A DNA stretch of 64,000 nucleotides. Source: Azospirillum tabaci (GTDB taxonomy: Bacteria > Pseudomonadota > Alphaproteobacteria > Azospirillales > Azospirillaceae). Below are positions 42,542-53,200 of the stretch, piece after piece. A model generated the notes under the pieces. That model did no database searches, was not told the origin of the DNA, and saw only the letters and a program-made list of their open reading frames with translations. The stretch lies in NCBI RefSeq assembly GCF_014596085.1, contig NZ_JACCJY010000003.1:62001-126000 (forward strand), read 5' to 3'. The stretch's first letter is position 1. Each line of letters starts with the position of its first letter. Both the position numbers and the translations under genes were made by a program.

Positions 42542-45370
42542 TTACTCCGCCGCCACTTCCACCAGCGCGCCGCGGCGGATCTGCCAATCGGACGGGTGGT
42601 TGCTCAGCGTCACCTGCACCGCGGTCACCTTGTATTCGGGGCAGTTGGTGGCCCAATCCGAATTCTCGGTGGTGACCACGTTGGCGCCGGTCACCGGGTG
42701 GTGGAAGGTGGTGTAGACCACCCCCTGCGGCATCCGGTCGGAGATGCGCGCCCGCAGTGTCGTGGCGCCGACGCGGCTGGCGATGGAGACCAGATCGCCG
42801 TCGCGGATGCCGCGTTCCTCGGCGTCGTGGGCGTGGACCTCCAGGATGTCCTCCGGGTGCCACGCCACGTTGGCGGTGCGGCGGGTCTGGGCGCCGACGT
42901 TGTAGTGGCTGAGGATGCGGCCCGTCGTCAGGATCAGCGGGTAGAAGCGCGAGGCGCGCTCCTCCGTCGGCACATACTCGGTGATCATGAAGCGGCCCCG
43001 GGACGCCTTGCCTTCGCGGACGAAGCCGTCGGCGTGCATGATTGGCGTGCCGACCGAGTCCTCGTCGGTGCAGGGCCACTGCACGCTGCCCACCCGGTCC
43101 AGCTTCGCGAAGCTGACGCCGGAGAAGCTGGGAGTCAGGCGGGCGATCTCGTCCATGATCTGCGCGCTGGTCCGGTAGAACATGGGATAGCCCATGGCGG
43201 TGGCGAGTTCGCAGACGACCTCCCATTCCTGCTTGCCGGTCTTGGAGGGCATCACCGGGCGGACGCGGTTGATGCGGCGCTCGGCGTTGGTGAAGGTGCC
43301 GTCCTTCTCCAGGAAGGAGGTGCCGGGCAGGAAGACATGGGCGAAGGCCGCGGTCTCGTTCAGGAACAGGTCCTGAACCACGACGATCTCCATGGCCCGC
43401 AGGGCGGCGAACACATGCTGGGTGTTCGGGTCGGACTGGGCGATGTCCTCACCCTGGACGAACAGGCCCATGAAGGTGCCGTCCACCGCGGAGTCGAACA
43501 TGTTGGGGATGCGCAGGCCCGGCTCGGGGTCGAGCGCCGCGTTCCACACCTCCTCGAACTGTTGGCGGACCACGTCGTCGGAGACGTGGCGGTAGCCGGT
43601 CAGCTCGTGCGGGAAGGAGCCCATGTCGCAGGAGCCCTGGACGTTGTTCTGGCCGCGCAGCGGGTTCACGCCGACGCCGTCACGCCCGATGTTGCCGGTC
43701 GCCATGGCGAGGTTCGCCATGCCCATCACGGCGGTGGAGCCCTGGCTGTGCTCGGTCACGCCCAGGCCGTAATAGATGGCCGCGTTGCCGCCGGTGGCGT
43801 AGAGCCGGGCCGCCGCGCGCATCTCCGCCGCCGGGATGCCGGTGTACTGCTCGGTGTTTTCCGGGGAGTGGCGCGGATCGCGGACGAAGGCCTCCCAACG
43901 GGCGAACTCCATCGGGTCGCACCGGTCGGCCACGAAATTGCGGTCGACCAGCTCCTCGGTCACGATCACATGCGCCAGCGCGTTCATCGCGGCAACGTTG
44001 GTGCCGGGACGGAGCTGGAGGTGGTGCGTGGCCGAGACGTGCGGGCTGCGCACGAGGTCGATGCGGCGCGGGTCGATGACGATCAGCTTGGCGCCCTGGC
44101 GCAGCCGCTTCTTCATGCGGGAGCCGAAGACCGGGTGGCCGTCCGTCGGGTTGGCGCCGATGACCAGGATCACGTCGGACTTGTCGACGCTTCGGAAGTC
44201 TTGCGTTCCGGCAGACGTGCCGAAGGTTTGCTTCAGGCCGTAGCCGGTCGGGGAATGGCAGACGCGGGCGCAGGTGTCGACGTTGTTGTTGCCGAAGGCG
44301 GCGCGGATCATCTTCTGGACGACATACACCTCCTCGTTCGTGCAACGGGACGAGGTGATGCCGCCGATGGAGCCGCGGCCGTACTTCTGCTGAACCGCGC
44401 GCAGGCGGGTGGCGGCGTAGGTGATCGCCTCCTCCCAGGAAACGACGCGCCATGGGTCGTCGATCGACTCGCGGATCATCGGCTTCATCTGGCGGTCGGC
44501 GTGGGTGGCGTAGCCCCAGGCGAAGCGGCCCTTGACGCAGGAATGGCCCTCGTTGGCGCCGCCATCCTTGTGGGGGACCATGCGGACCACGGTGGTGCCC
44601 TTCATCTCCGCCTTGAAGGAGCACCCCACCCCGCAATAGGCGCAGGTGGTGATGACGCTGTGCTCCGGCTGGCCCAGTTCGATCAGCGATTTCTCGGTCA
44701 GGGTCGCGGTCGGGCAGGCCTGGACGCAGGCGCCGCAGGACACGCACTCGCTGTCCATGAACTGTTCGAGCGCGCCCGGCGACACCTTGCTGTCGAAGCC
44801 GCGGCCGTCGATGGTCAGGGCGAAGGTGCCCTGGACCTCGCCGCAGGCCCGCACGCAGCGCGAGCAGACGATGCACTTGGACGGGTCGAAGGTGAAGTAG
44901 GGATTGCTCTCGTCCTTCACGGCGGAGCGGTGGTTCTCACCCTCGTAGCCGTAGCGGACGTTGCGCAGGCCGACCGCGCCGGCCATGTCCTGAAGCTCGC
45001 AATTGCCGTTGGTCGGGCAGGTCAGGCAGTCCAGCGGGTGGTCGGAGATGTACAGCTCCATCACGCCGCGGCGCAGCCGGCCCAGACGCTCGTTCTGGGT
45101 GTGCACCTTCATGCCCGGGGCGACCGGCGTGGTGCAGGAGGCCGGGGTGCCGCGCCGCCCCTCGATCTCCACCATGCACAGACGGCAGGAGCCGTAGGCG
45201 TCCAACATGTCGGTGGCGCACAGCTTAGGCACGGTGATGCCGGCTTCCATCGCCGCGCGCATCACCGAGGTGCCTTCCGGCACGGTCACCGTGCGGCCGT
45301 CGATGTCCAGCGTCACCATGGTGGCGGACTCGCGGGCCGGGGTGCCGTAATCGATGTCTTGGATGGACAT
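42542..45370 (-). CDS. fdsA: NAD-dependent formate dehydrogenase alpha (molybdenum) subunit
   Basis: Catalytic subunit that oxidises formate to CO2 at a bis-molybdopterin-guanine-dinucleotide centre. 942 residues. The N-terminus has a 2Fe-2S ferredoxin-like domain (Cys51, 62, 65, 79), a His/Cys cluster motif CLTCPTNGNC, and two 4Fe-4S motifs (CIVCSRCVRAC and CVSCGACVQAC). The Mo domain follows, with its own 4Fe-4S motif CAYCGVGCSF and the active-site Cys371 in CARVCHSPTG; it is a cysteine, not a selenocysteine, enzyme. The layout is that of cytoplasmic FdsA. Electrons go through FdsB/FdsG to NAD. Confidence 0.97.
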   Translation of the reverse strand: MSIQDIDYGTPARESATMVTLDIDGRTVTVPEGTSVMRAAMEAGITVPKLCATDMLDAYGSCRLCMVEIEGRRGTPASCTTPVAPGMKVHTQNERLGRLRRGVMELYISDHPLDCLTCPTNGNCELQDMAGAVGLRNVRYGYEGENHRSAVKDESNPYFTFDPSKCIVCSRCVRACGEVQGTFALTIDGRGFDSKVSPGALEQFMDSECVSCGACVQACPTATLTEKSLIELGQPEHSVITTCAYCGVGCSFKAEMKGTTVVRMVPHKDGGANEGHSCVKGRFAWGYATHADRQMKPMIRESIDDPWRVVSWEEAITYAATRLRAVQQKYGRGSIGGITSSRCTNEEVYVVQKMIRAAFGNNNVDTCARVCHSPTGYGLKQTFGTSAGTQDFRSVDKSDVILVIGANPTDGHPVFGSRMKKRLRQGAKLIVIDPRRIDLVRSPHVSATHHLQLRPGTNVAAMNALAHVIVTEELVDRNFVADRCDPMEFARWEAFVRDPRHSPENTEQYTGIPAAEMRAAARLYATGGNAAIYYGLGVTEHSQGSTAVMGMANLAMATGNIGRDGVGVNPLRGQNNVQGSCDMGSFPHELTGYRHVSDDVVRQQFEEVWNAALDPEPGLRIPNMFDSAVDGTFMGLFVQGEDIAQSDPNTQHVFAALRAMEIVVVQDLFLNETAAFAHVFLPGTSFLEKDGTFTNAERRINRVRPVMPSKTGKQEWEVVCELATAMGYPMFYRTSAQIMDEIARLTPSFSGVSFAKLDRVGSVQWPCTDEDSVGTPIMHADGFVREGKASRGRFMITEYVPTEERASRFYPLILTTGRILSHYNVGAQTRRTANVAWHPEDILEVHAHDAEERGIRDGDLVSIASRVGATTLRARISDRMPQGVVYTTFHHPVTGANVVTTENSDWATNCPEYKVTAVQVTLSNHPSDWQIRRGALVEVAAE

Positions 45371-45389
45371 GGGGTCTGGTCCTTTCCAC

Positions 45390-46970
45390 TCACTCGGCCG
45401 CGACAGCCGCGGGGCTGCGGGTGAAATCCTCGGGGAAGTGCTTCAGGGCGCTGCGCACCGGGATCGGCGTCATGCCGCCCATGGCGCAGAGCGAGCCGTC
45501 GGTCATGACCTCGCACAGGTCGTTGAGCAGCGTGATGTTCGCCGCCACCCTCTCGCCGGCGATGATGCGGTCCATCACCTCGACGCCACGCACCGCGCCG
45601 ATGCGGCAAGGGGTGCACTTGCCGCAGGATTCGGCGGCGCAGAACTCCATGGCGAAGCGGGCCTGCCTGGCCATGTCCACGCTGTCGTCGAAGACGACGA
45701 TTCCGCCGTGGCCGACCATCGCTTCGACCGCCGCGAAGGCCTCGTAATCCTTCGGCAGGTCGAACAGCGAGGGCGGCAGATAGGCGCCCAGCGGGCCGCC
45801 GGCCTGCACAGCGCGGATCGGACGCCCGGTGATGGTGCCGCCGCCGAACTCGTAGAGCAGCTCGTGCAGGGTGACGCCGAAGGCCTTCTCGACGATGCCG
45901 CCGTGCTTGATGTTGCCGGCGAGCTGGAAGGCCAGCGTGCCGCGCGACCGGCCGACGCCGAAGTCGCGGTAGCAGTCGGCGCCCTTGTCCAGGATGATTG
46001 GCACCGAGGTCAGCGACAGCACGTTGTTGACGACGGTCGGCTTGCCGAACAGCCCCTCCAGCGCCGGCAGCGGCGGCTTGGCCCGGACGGTGCCGCGCTT
46101 GCCCTCCAGGCTTTCCAGCATGGAGGTCTCCTCGCCGCAGATGTAGGCGCCGGCGCCGACGCGGACGTCGAGGTGGAAGCGATGGCCGGTGCCGTGGATC
46201 TCGTCGCCCAGCCACTTCTCGTCATAGGCCAGCCGGATCGCCTCGCGCATCGTCGCGACGGCGTGCGGATACTCGGAGCGGATGTAGATGTAGCCCTCGG
46301 TGGCGCCCACCGCGATGGCGGCGATGGTCATGCCCTCGATCAGGCAGAAGGGGTCGCCCTCCATGATCATGCGGTCGGCGAAGGTGCCGCTGTCGCCCTC
46401 GTCGGCGTTGCAGCAGATGTATTTCTGGTCCGCCTTGGCGTTCAGCACCGTGTTCCACTTGATGCCGGTCGGGAAGCCGGCGCCGCCGCGGCCGCGCAGG
46501 CCGGATTCGGTGACCTCGGTGACGATCTCCGCCGGGGTCATGGCGAGCGCCCGCTCCAGCCCGCGGAAGCCGCCGTGCAGCCGGTAATCCTCGACCGACA
46601 GCGGGTCGATGATGCCGCAGCGGGCGAAGGTCAGCCGCTCCTGCTTGGCGAAGTACGGGATCTTCTCGGTCAGGCCGTGGGCCAGCGCGTGGTCGCCACC
46701 TTCGAGGAAGCCGGCATCGAACAGGCCGGCCACGTCCTCGGCCATCACCGGGCCGTAGGCGACGCGGCCCTCGGGCGTCTCCACCTCGACCAGCGTCTCC
46801 AGCCACAGCATGCCGCGGGAGCCGTTGCGGACGATGCGCAGGGGGATGCCGCGCTTGGTGGCCTCGGCGCGGATGGTGGCGGCGGTCTCGTCGGCGCCCA
46901 CCGACAGGGCGGCGGCGTCGCGCGGCACGTAGATGGTATGAAGGGCCACGGTGTGCAGGGGCTCGCTCAT
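45390..46970 (-). CDS. fdsB: Formate dehydrogenase beta subunit (NAD/FMN diaphorase)
   Basis: NuoF-like subunit that passes electrons from formate to NAD. 526 residues: an N-terminal thioredoxin-like portion of about 110 residues, the FMN/NAD site GRGGAGFPTGIKW near 160-172 and CNADEGDSGTFADR near 192-205. The 4Fe-4S motif ESCGKCTPCRIG follows near 455. The first codons overlap the fdsG stop (ATGA), and fdsA follows after 19 bases. Confidence 0.97.
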   Translation of the reverse strand: MSEPLHTVALHTIYVPRDAAALSVGADETAATIRAEATKRGIPLRIVRNGSRGMLWLETLVEVETPEGRVAYGPVMAEDVAGLFDAGFLEGGDHALAHGLTEKIPYFAKQERLTFARCGIIDPLSVEDYRLHGGFRGLERALAMTPAEIVTEVTESGLRGRGGAGFPTGIKWNTVLNAKADQKYICCNADEGDSGTFADRMIMEGDPFCLIEGMTIAAIAVGATEGYIYIRSEYPHAVATMREAIRLAYDEKWLGDEIHGTGHRFHLDVRVGAGAYICGEETSMLESLEGKRGTVRAKPPLPALEGLFGKPTVVNNVLSLTSVPIILDKGADCYRDFGVGRSRGTLAFQLAGNIKHGGIVEKAFGVTLHELLYEFGGGTITGRPIRAVQAGGPLGAYLPPSLFDLPKDYEAFAAVEAMVGHGGIVVFDDSVDMARQARFAMEFCAAESCGKCTPCRIGAVRGVEVMDRIIAGERVAANITLLNDLCEVMTDGSLCAMGGMTPIPVRSALKHFPEDFTRSPAAVAAE

Positions 46971-47455
46971 CTTGCGGTCTCCGCAGCCAGGGTGGAGGCG
47001 GCGATGGCGTCGAAGCGGGCCGGGCTGACCCGGCCGTGCAGCGTCTCGTCCACCATCACGGCGGGGGCCAGGGCGCAGTTGCCCAGGCAGAAGACCGGCT
47101 CCAGCGAGAAGGCGTCATCGGCGGTGGTTTCGTGGAAATCCACCTTCAGGCGGCGGCGGATGTGGTCGATCAGCCCGTTGGCGTTCATCGACTGGCAGGC
47201 CTCGGCCCGGCAGACCTTGATCGTGTGGCGGCCCGGACGGCTGCGGCGGAACTCGTGGTAGAAGGACACCACCCCGTGCACGTCGGCGCGCGACAGGTTC
47301 AGCTCACGCGCCAGCAGCGGGATGGCCTCCTCGTCGATGCAGCCGAACTCTTCCTGAAGAGCGTGCAGCATCGGCAGCAGGGCCCCGCGCAGGTGACGGT
47401 TGGCGGTGATCACCGCCGTGGCGCGTTCCTCGCTCCATGGAGATCGGGCGTTCAT
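46967..47455 (-). CDS. fdsG: Formate dehydrogenase gamma subunit (NuoE-like)
   Basis: A 162-residue 2Fe-2S thioredoxin-fold subunit related to complex I NuoE, with cluster cysteines in CRAEACQSMN and CLGNCALAP. The helical N-terminus carries LLPMLHALQEEFGCIDEEAI and LSRADVHGVVSFYHEFRR. GGAGGAGACC precedes the ATG at 47455; the frame extends 43 codons further upstream over the operator region and is not used. It is the first gene of the operon and its promoter must lie between 47456 and about 47620. Confidence 0.96.
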   Translation of the reverse strand: MNARSPWSEERATAVITANRHLRGALLPMLHALQEEFGCIDEEAIPLLARELNLSRADVHGVVSFYHEFRRSRPGRHTIKVCRAEACQSMNANGLIDHIRRRLKVDFHETTADDAFSLEPVFCLGNCALAPAVMVDETLHGRVSPARFDAIAASTLAAETAR

Positions 47456-47559
47456 GGTCTCCTCCCCCGCGCTCACCTGGATCGGCGGCGCTTCGTTGGT
47501 GTCTCGTCCGTCAGCGTTACGGACATTGGGGGAGGCGGGCAAATTTGATTTTCTGATGC

Positions 47560-47582
47560 GGTGATAGGGTTTGGCTATCACC
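47560..47582 (-). promoter_or_regulatory. LysR-type operator candidate for the fds operon
   Basis: A perfect inverted repeat GGTGATAG-N7-CTATCACC that contains ATAG-N7-CTAT and the T-N11-A core typical of LysR-family sites. It lies between the LysR gene (stop 47612) and fdsG (start 47455), about 105 bases before fdsG, where an activator would bind. The site is palindromic, so strand is assigned by the downstream operon. Confidence 0.72.
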
Positions 47583-47611
47583 ACATGGACCGCGCGGTTA
47601 TGCTGTTGAGA

Positions 47612-48556
47612 TCATAGCCCTTTTGACAGACCCCAGGGGGCAAGCGCCTCGTCGGTCAAGGCGCGCACGCGTTCGGCGAGGCCCGGTTCCGCCGCCACGG
47701 CGGCCAGGGCCTTGGCGAGCGGTGCCGGTGGTTCGCGGTCGGCGTAGACGAGTCCGACGGCGTAGGTCAGGTCGGGCTCGGTCAGCGGCAGGGCCACCAG
47801 ATCGGGATGGAGCGCGACCAGGGTGAGGAGCTGGCTCGGCACAACGCTGGCCGCCAGACCGCTGCGCACGATGGTGTAGATGGTGACGATGGAGTTCGTC
47901 TCCATCAGCGGAACCACCGTCCGGTCGGCCATGCGGAAGGCGGTGTCGGCGATGCGCCGGTTCTGCATGTCGGGGGTGAGCAGGCACAGCGGCAGCTCCG
48001 CCGCGTCCGCCCAGCGGATGCTGGTGGCGCCCTCCCGGACCTGGCGGCGCTGGGCCAGCAGGAAGTAGCGCTCCGAGAACATCGGTACGGTGCGGACGTT
48101 GCTCAGCGGCTCGTTGTCGAGATAGGTGACGGCGGCGTCCAACTCGAACCCGTCGAGGTCGCGCTGGATGTCCCGCGAGCTGAGAGAACGGACGCTGGAG
48201 CGGATCTGCGGGTAGCGCTCGGCGAAGCGGGCCAGCACATGGGGAACGGCGGGCAGAGCGGTCGGGATGGCGCCGATCCGCAGATGGCCCGACAGGCCCT
48301 GGCCCAGCGCCGTCAGCTCCTGATAGAGCCCATCCCGCTCCGCGACGATTCGGCGGGCGTATTCCAGCACCTTCAGCCCTTCCGGCGTGAAGCCGGAGAA
48401 TTTCTGCCCGCGCTCGACGATGGGCACGCGCAGTTCGTCCTCAAGCTGGCGGATGGCATTGGACAGCGTCGGCTGGGAGACGTGGCAGGCCTCCGCCGCC
48501 CGGCCGAAATGCTGCTCACGCGCCAGGGCCAGCAGATAGACGAATTTGCGGAACAC
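47612..48556 (-). CDS. LysR family regulator (OxyR/CbbR-like), probable fds activator
   Basis: 314 residues. The N-terminal winged helix has the helix-turn-helix HFGRAAEACHVSQPTLSNAI, then a linker helix and a periplasmic-binding-like effector domain (GHLRIGAIPTALPAVPHVLA; TYLDNEPLSNVRTVPMFSER). No redox cysteine pair like that of OxyR is visible: the effector domain has a single Cys (ELPLCLLTPD). The start was set to GTG 48556 because GGGAGGGG stands before it and the family N-terminus (FRKFVYLLALARE) begins there. It lies immediately upstream of fdsG on the same strand with a LysR-type palindrome between them, which suggests control of the operon, probably by formate or redox state. Confidence 0.9.
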   Translation of the reverse strand: MFRKFVYLLALAREQHFGRAAEACHVSQPTLSNAIRQLEDELRVPIVERGQKFSGFTPEGLKVLEYARRIVAERDGLYQELTALGQGLSGHLRIGAIPTALPAVPHVLARFAERYPQIRSSVRSLSSRDIQRDLDGFELDAAVTYLDNEPLSNVRTVPMFSERYFLLAQRRQVREGATSIRWADAAELPLCLLTPDMQNRRIADTAFRMADRTVVPLMETNSIVTIYTIVRSGLAASVVPSQLLTLVALHPDLVALPLTEPDLTYAVGLVYADREPPAPLAKALAAVAAEPGLAERVRALTDEALAPWGLSKGL

Positions 48557-48686
48557 AGTCCCCTCCCGCGCGTGATGGGCCGGTGCCCGCTTGGCGCCCT
48601 CCAAAGGCGTCGCGCACGTTATGCCGAATCGGACACACCGGGGGCAAGGACGGCGATGCCTTGCCGTCCGATGACAGCCTCAGGCG

Positions 48687-49952
48687 TCATTCCCCTGGCT
48701 GCGCCGCCGGCGCGGCGTGAGCGGAGCGCATCAGGGTGCCGCGCTCCGTCAGCAGGACGGTCAGCAGCGCCACCACGCCCAATACGGTGAAGCCGATGGT
48801 CAGCGGGCGTACGGTGCCGTCGAAGGACTGGCCGACGATCCAGCCGACCACCGCCGCCATCGCGGTGCTGAAGAAGCCGACGAAGGACGATCCCATACCC
48901 GCCACATGGCCCAGAGGCTCCATCGCCATGGCGTTGAAGTTGGGGGCGATCAGGCCGAAGCAGAAGAAGATCGCCGCCATGAACAGGCCGAGGCCAAGCA
49001 GCGGCGGATGTTCCGGAAAGCCCAGCAGCGCCATGGCGACGCCGGTCAGCGTGTAGCCGATCAGGGCCATATGCGACACGCGGTGCATGCCAACCCGCCC
49101 GACCAGCCGAGCATTCACCAGCGAGGCCAGAGCCATCACGCCGGCGATGGCGCCGAAGGCCACCGGGAACATCGCGCCCAGCCCGTAAACGTCCACGAAA
49201 ATCTGCTGGGCGCTGCCGACGTAGCTCAGCAGCCCGCCGAACAGCAGGCCCATCGCCGCGGTGTAGCCGACCGTCGCGCGGGTCGTCACCACCTTGTGGA
49301 AGGCGTGGCCGAGTGCGGCGGGGGACAGCGGCATCCGGTCCTCCGCCGCGCGTGTTTCCGCCAGCCGCAGCATCGACCAGGCAAAGGCCGCCACGGCCGC
49401 CAGGAAGAGCGCGCCGAACACCCACGGCCAAGTGCCGAGATGCAGGATTCCCTCGCCGAGAGCCGGGGCGATGATCGGCACGATGATGAAGATCATCATC
49501 ACGAAGGACATCACCCGCGCCATGTCGCGCCCGACGAAGCGGTCACGCACGATGGCGATGGCGACGACGCGCGGGGCGGCGGCGCCGAAGCCCTGCAAAG
49601 CGCGGGCGGCCAGCAGCGTGGTGAAGCTGGGGGCGAAGACCGCGCCCAGCGACCCGATGGCGAAGATCACCAGACCGGCGGCCAGCACCGGCTTGCGCCC
49701 GAACCGGTCGGACAGCGGCCCATGGAAGGGCTGCCCGACGGCGAAGCCCAGCATGTAGGCGGTGATGACGAGCTGCCGGTCGTTTTCACGCACCACGCCG
49801 AAGGAATGGGCGATGTCCGGCAATGCGACCAGCATGATGTCGATGGACAGCGCCGTCAGCGCCATCAAAAGGGCCATGAGCGCGACGAACTCGCCGAAGC
49901 GGATGTCGCCGCTTCGACCGGCGGAAGCGGAATGGGGAATGGAATCAGGCAT
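48687..49952 (-). CDS. Bcr/CflA-type MFS drug-resistance transporter
   Basis: A 421-residue twelve-helix MFS protein. Diagnostic stretches are LTALSIDIMLVALPDIAHSF in helix 1, GQPFHGPLSDRFGRKPVLAA (motif A) near residues 73-92, and RALQGFGAAAPRVVAIAIVR in helix 4, as in Bcr/CflA efflux pumps. It probably exports drugs or amino acid derivatives by proton antiport. The start at MPDSIPHSAS has a weak ribosome site; the frame is open 50 codons further but without a plausible site. It is divergent from the hybrid kinase. Confidence 0.92.
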   Translation of the reverse strand: MPDSIPHSASAGRSGDIRFGEFVALMALLMALTALSIDIMLVALPDIAHSFGVVRENDRQLVITAYMLGFAVGQPFHGPLSDRFGRKPVLAAGLVIFAIGSLGAVFAPSFTTLLAARALQGFGAAAPRVVAIAIVRDRFVGRDMARVMSFVMMIFIIVPIIAPALGEGILHLGTWPWVFGALFLAAVAAFAWSMLRLAETRAAEDRMPLSPAALGHAFHKVVTTRATVGYTAAMGLLFGGLLSYVGSAQQIFVDVYGLGAMFPVAFGAIAGVMALASLVNARLVGRVGMHRVSHMALIGYTLTGVAMALLGFPEHPPLLGLGLFMAAIFFCFGLIAPNFNAMAMEPLGHVAGMGSSFVGFFSTAMAAVVGWIVGQSFDGTVRPLTIGFTVLGVVALLTVLLTERGTLMRSAHAAPAAQPGE

Positions 49953-50224
49953 TGCGCCACTGTGCCGCCCGCCAGTCTCCGCGGCAAATCGAATTCCCGC
50001 AGGCCCGCCATCGATATTTGGACATCGACAATTCAGGGCTGTGCCACCTTGCCGCCCTGTGCCCCGCACAGTACCACTTTGTGGGGCGTGCCCAACTTTC
50101 ATTTGAGATATTCAAGAACTTCGCGCGATATCGGCTGAAAATAGCGATAGACGGGCGGATTCTGTGGGAGTCGCTTGAGTGTCTGTCTATAGTGGGCTGC
50201 GTCAACAGTTTGCGAAAACCGGGT
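49953..50224. promoter_or_regulatory. MFS/hybrid-kinase divergent region
   Basis: 272 bases between divergent genes. The right half is AT-richer than average (50096-50150). Both open frames extend through it, but without family-like sequence or ribosome sites. No terminator or clear operator was seen. Confidence 0.4.
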
Positions 50225-53200
50225 ATGCGCCTTCGTCTCCCTTTTGTGGCCCTGCTGGCGCTTCTTCCGCTCGTTGCCTTTGCGGTGGCCTCGATCATGC
50301 TGGTCGACCGTCAACAGGAACAGTCTGTGGAAGAGCTGGTCCGCCACGCCACCGACGCGGCGGTGCGGACGGTGGACGGGCGCGTCCTTGTGACGCGCAG
50401 CGCGCTTGAGATTATGTCCACTTCCCGCTCGCTGGACATCGGCGATCGCGCCGTTTGGAAGGATCGGGGAGAACGTGCGCTGCAGCAGCGTTTGGATTGG
50501 ATCGCTTTGGAGGTGCGCGACCGCCAGGGTGTCGTCAACCTGCTCCACCGGCCGCAGGAACCGGAGGCCGGCGGCATCGACCCCGCCGCCCGGTCCGCCC
50601 TGGCGGATCAGGTGTTCCGCTCGGGAGAGGTCTGGATCAGCGGCGTCATCAGCGACCCGGCCGGCAAGGTGGAGCCGGTCTTCGGGGTCAGCGTGCCGGT
50701 TTGGGGTGTGGGCGAGGTGCGGCTGGTCCTGACCGCCTATGTGCGGGCCTGGTCCCTGCACCAAGTCCTGATTGATCAGGTGGCGACGCCGAACTGGATC
50801 GTCGCGCTTCTCGATCGTGATGGGCGGTTCATCGCCAGATCGAAGTCTGAAACGGCCTTCGACCCGGCGATCGGAAAGCCGGCGCACGAGTCCCTCGCCC
50901 ACGCATTGAAGACCGGCGACGAGTTCTTTCTGTCCCGCACACAGCAGGGGCAGGAGGTGCTGTCGGCGAAGGCCGGCTCCGTGGCGGCGCCCGGCTGGCT
51001 TCTAGCCCTCGGCACGCCGGCCGAGCCGATCCAGGCGGCGGCGCGGCGCACGACCTACACGATCGCCGGCGGTGGGCTCGGCGCTCTGGCTGTGGCGGCG
51101 CTGGTCGCCTGGACCCTCACCCGCTCCCACGACCGGCGAGAGGCGGCGGAGCGGCGCGCGCGCGCGGCGGAAGCCGCGGCGGCGGCCGACCGGCGGTCCC
51201 ACGCCATTCTGGAAAGCACGACGGATGGCGTCTACGAACTCGACCGGTCCTGGCGCATCGTCTTCATGAACGGGCGCGCACGCGGCCTGATGGGCGGCAG
51301 CAGCGACCTGACCGGGCAGCGGCTGTGGGAAGCCTTTCCCGACGCCATGGGAACGGTTCTGTGGGACCGCCTGAACGTCGCCATGAGGGACCGCCATCCC
51401 GACGAGTTCGAGGCCTATTTCGCGCCGCTCGGCGTCTGGCTCTTCCTGCGGGTGTTCCCATCGTCCGCCGGGTTGGCCATCTATTTCCAGGACATCAGCA
51501 AGCGCCTGCTCGCCGAACGGGCGCTGGAACGCGCGGTGGAGCAGGCGAACCAGATCCTGGAGAGCATCGGCGATGCCTTCTACGCCATCGACCGCGACTG
51601 GCGGATCACCTACGTGAACAAGCGTGCCCAGGAGATGTTCGAGCGCCCTCGCGAAGACCTCGTCGGCCGCCGCCTGCTGGACCTCTTTCCCGAAGTCGCG
51701 GGCAACACCGTCATCCGCAGCTTCGAGGCCGCCATGGCCGACCAGCAGCCGCGGGAGTTCGAGGCGCTGTCCGGCATCTTCCAGCGCTGGACCATGTTCA
51801 ACGTCTATCCGCAGGCGGGCGGCGGCCTGTCCATCTACTTCCGCGACGTGTCCGCCCACCGCGCGGCGGAGGCGGCCCTGCGGGCCAGCGAGCACCGCTA
51901 CCGCACGCTCCTGGAAGCGTTGCCACAGATGGTCTGGACCTGCCGGGCGGACGGCAGCTGCGATTTCCTCAGCCAGCAATGGCTGTCCTACACCGGCCAG
52001 CGGCTGGAGGAGGCGCAGGATTTCGGGTGGTCGGAAACCGTTCATCCTGACGATCGAAAGCGTCTCCTCACGATTTGGGCGCAGGCGGTCGAACAGCGGA
52101 CGATCTTCGACACCGAGGCGCGCATCCGCAGCGCGGCCGGCACCTACCGCTGGTTCAAGCAGCGTGCCTTGCCGATCACCGACCCGGAATCCGGAGAGGA
52201 ACGCTGGTTTGGCACCTCTACCGACATCACCGACATCTTCGAGGCCCGCGATGCCATGCAGACGGCCAAGGAGGAGGCGGAGGAGGTTGGCTTGCGCTTC
52301 CGCACGCTGGCGGATTCCATCCCGCAGCTCGCCTGGATGGCCCGCCCGGATGGGCGCATCTTCTGGTACAACCAACGCTGGTATGACTACACGGGTGTCG
52401 TCGATGGCGCGGATGCCGCTTCCGATCCGCTGTGGGATGGAATTCTTCCCGCCGACCATGCCGAACGCGTCACCGCCAGCCTCCAGCGGTCCTTCCAGAC
52501 CGGTGAACCGTGGGAGGACACCTTCCCCATGGCGGGGCGGGACGGTGCCTTCCGCTGGTTCCTGTCGCGGGCGTTGCCCGTCCGCGATTCCGACGGCACC
52601 GTTCTCCTGTGGTTCGGCACCAACACCGACGTGACCGATCGTCTGGAGGCCGAGGACGCCCTGCGCCGCGCCAAGGAGGAGGCGGAGCGGGCCGCCCTGT
52701 CCAAGTCCAAGTTCCTCGCCTCGGCCAGCCATGACCTTCGCCAGCCGATGCAGTCGCTGTTCCTGTTCTCCGGCGCGCTGCACGGCCATGTCCAGGGCGA
52801 GAAGGGGATGAAGGCGCTGCGCCATCTCGAAAGTGGGCTGGACGCGCTGAAGGGGCTGCTGGACAGCCTGCTCGACGTGTCGCGTTTGGACGCCGGGGTG
52901 GTCAAGCCGACGCTGGAGGATTTCCCGGTGGCGCTGCTGCTCGACCACATCGCGGCGGGCTATGCCCCGGTGGCCCGCGGCAAGGGGCTCGACTGGACGA
53001 TGGAGGGGTGTCCGCTGAACATCCGCTCCGACCGCGTCTTGCTGGGCCGGATGATCCGTAACCTCGTAGAGAACGCCATCCGCTACACGGAGCGGGGCAG
53101 CATTGCCATCGCCTGCACGGTCATGGGCGGGCGGATGCGGATAACGGTCGCCGACACCGGCATCGGCATTTCCGAAGAGCATCTGCCACGAATCTTCGAG

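Noticed and set aside
42476..45424. 982-codon plus-strand frame opposite fdsA
   Set aside because: Shadow of fdsA for the same reason; fdsA has all expected cluster motifs.
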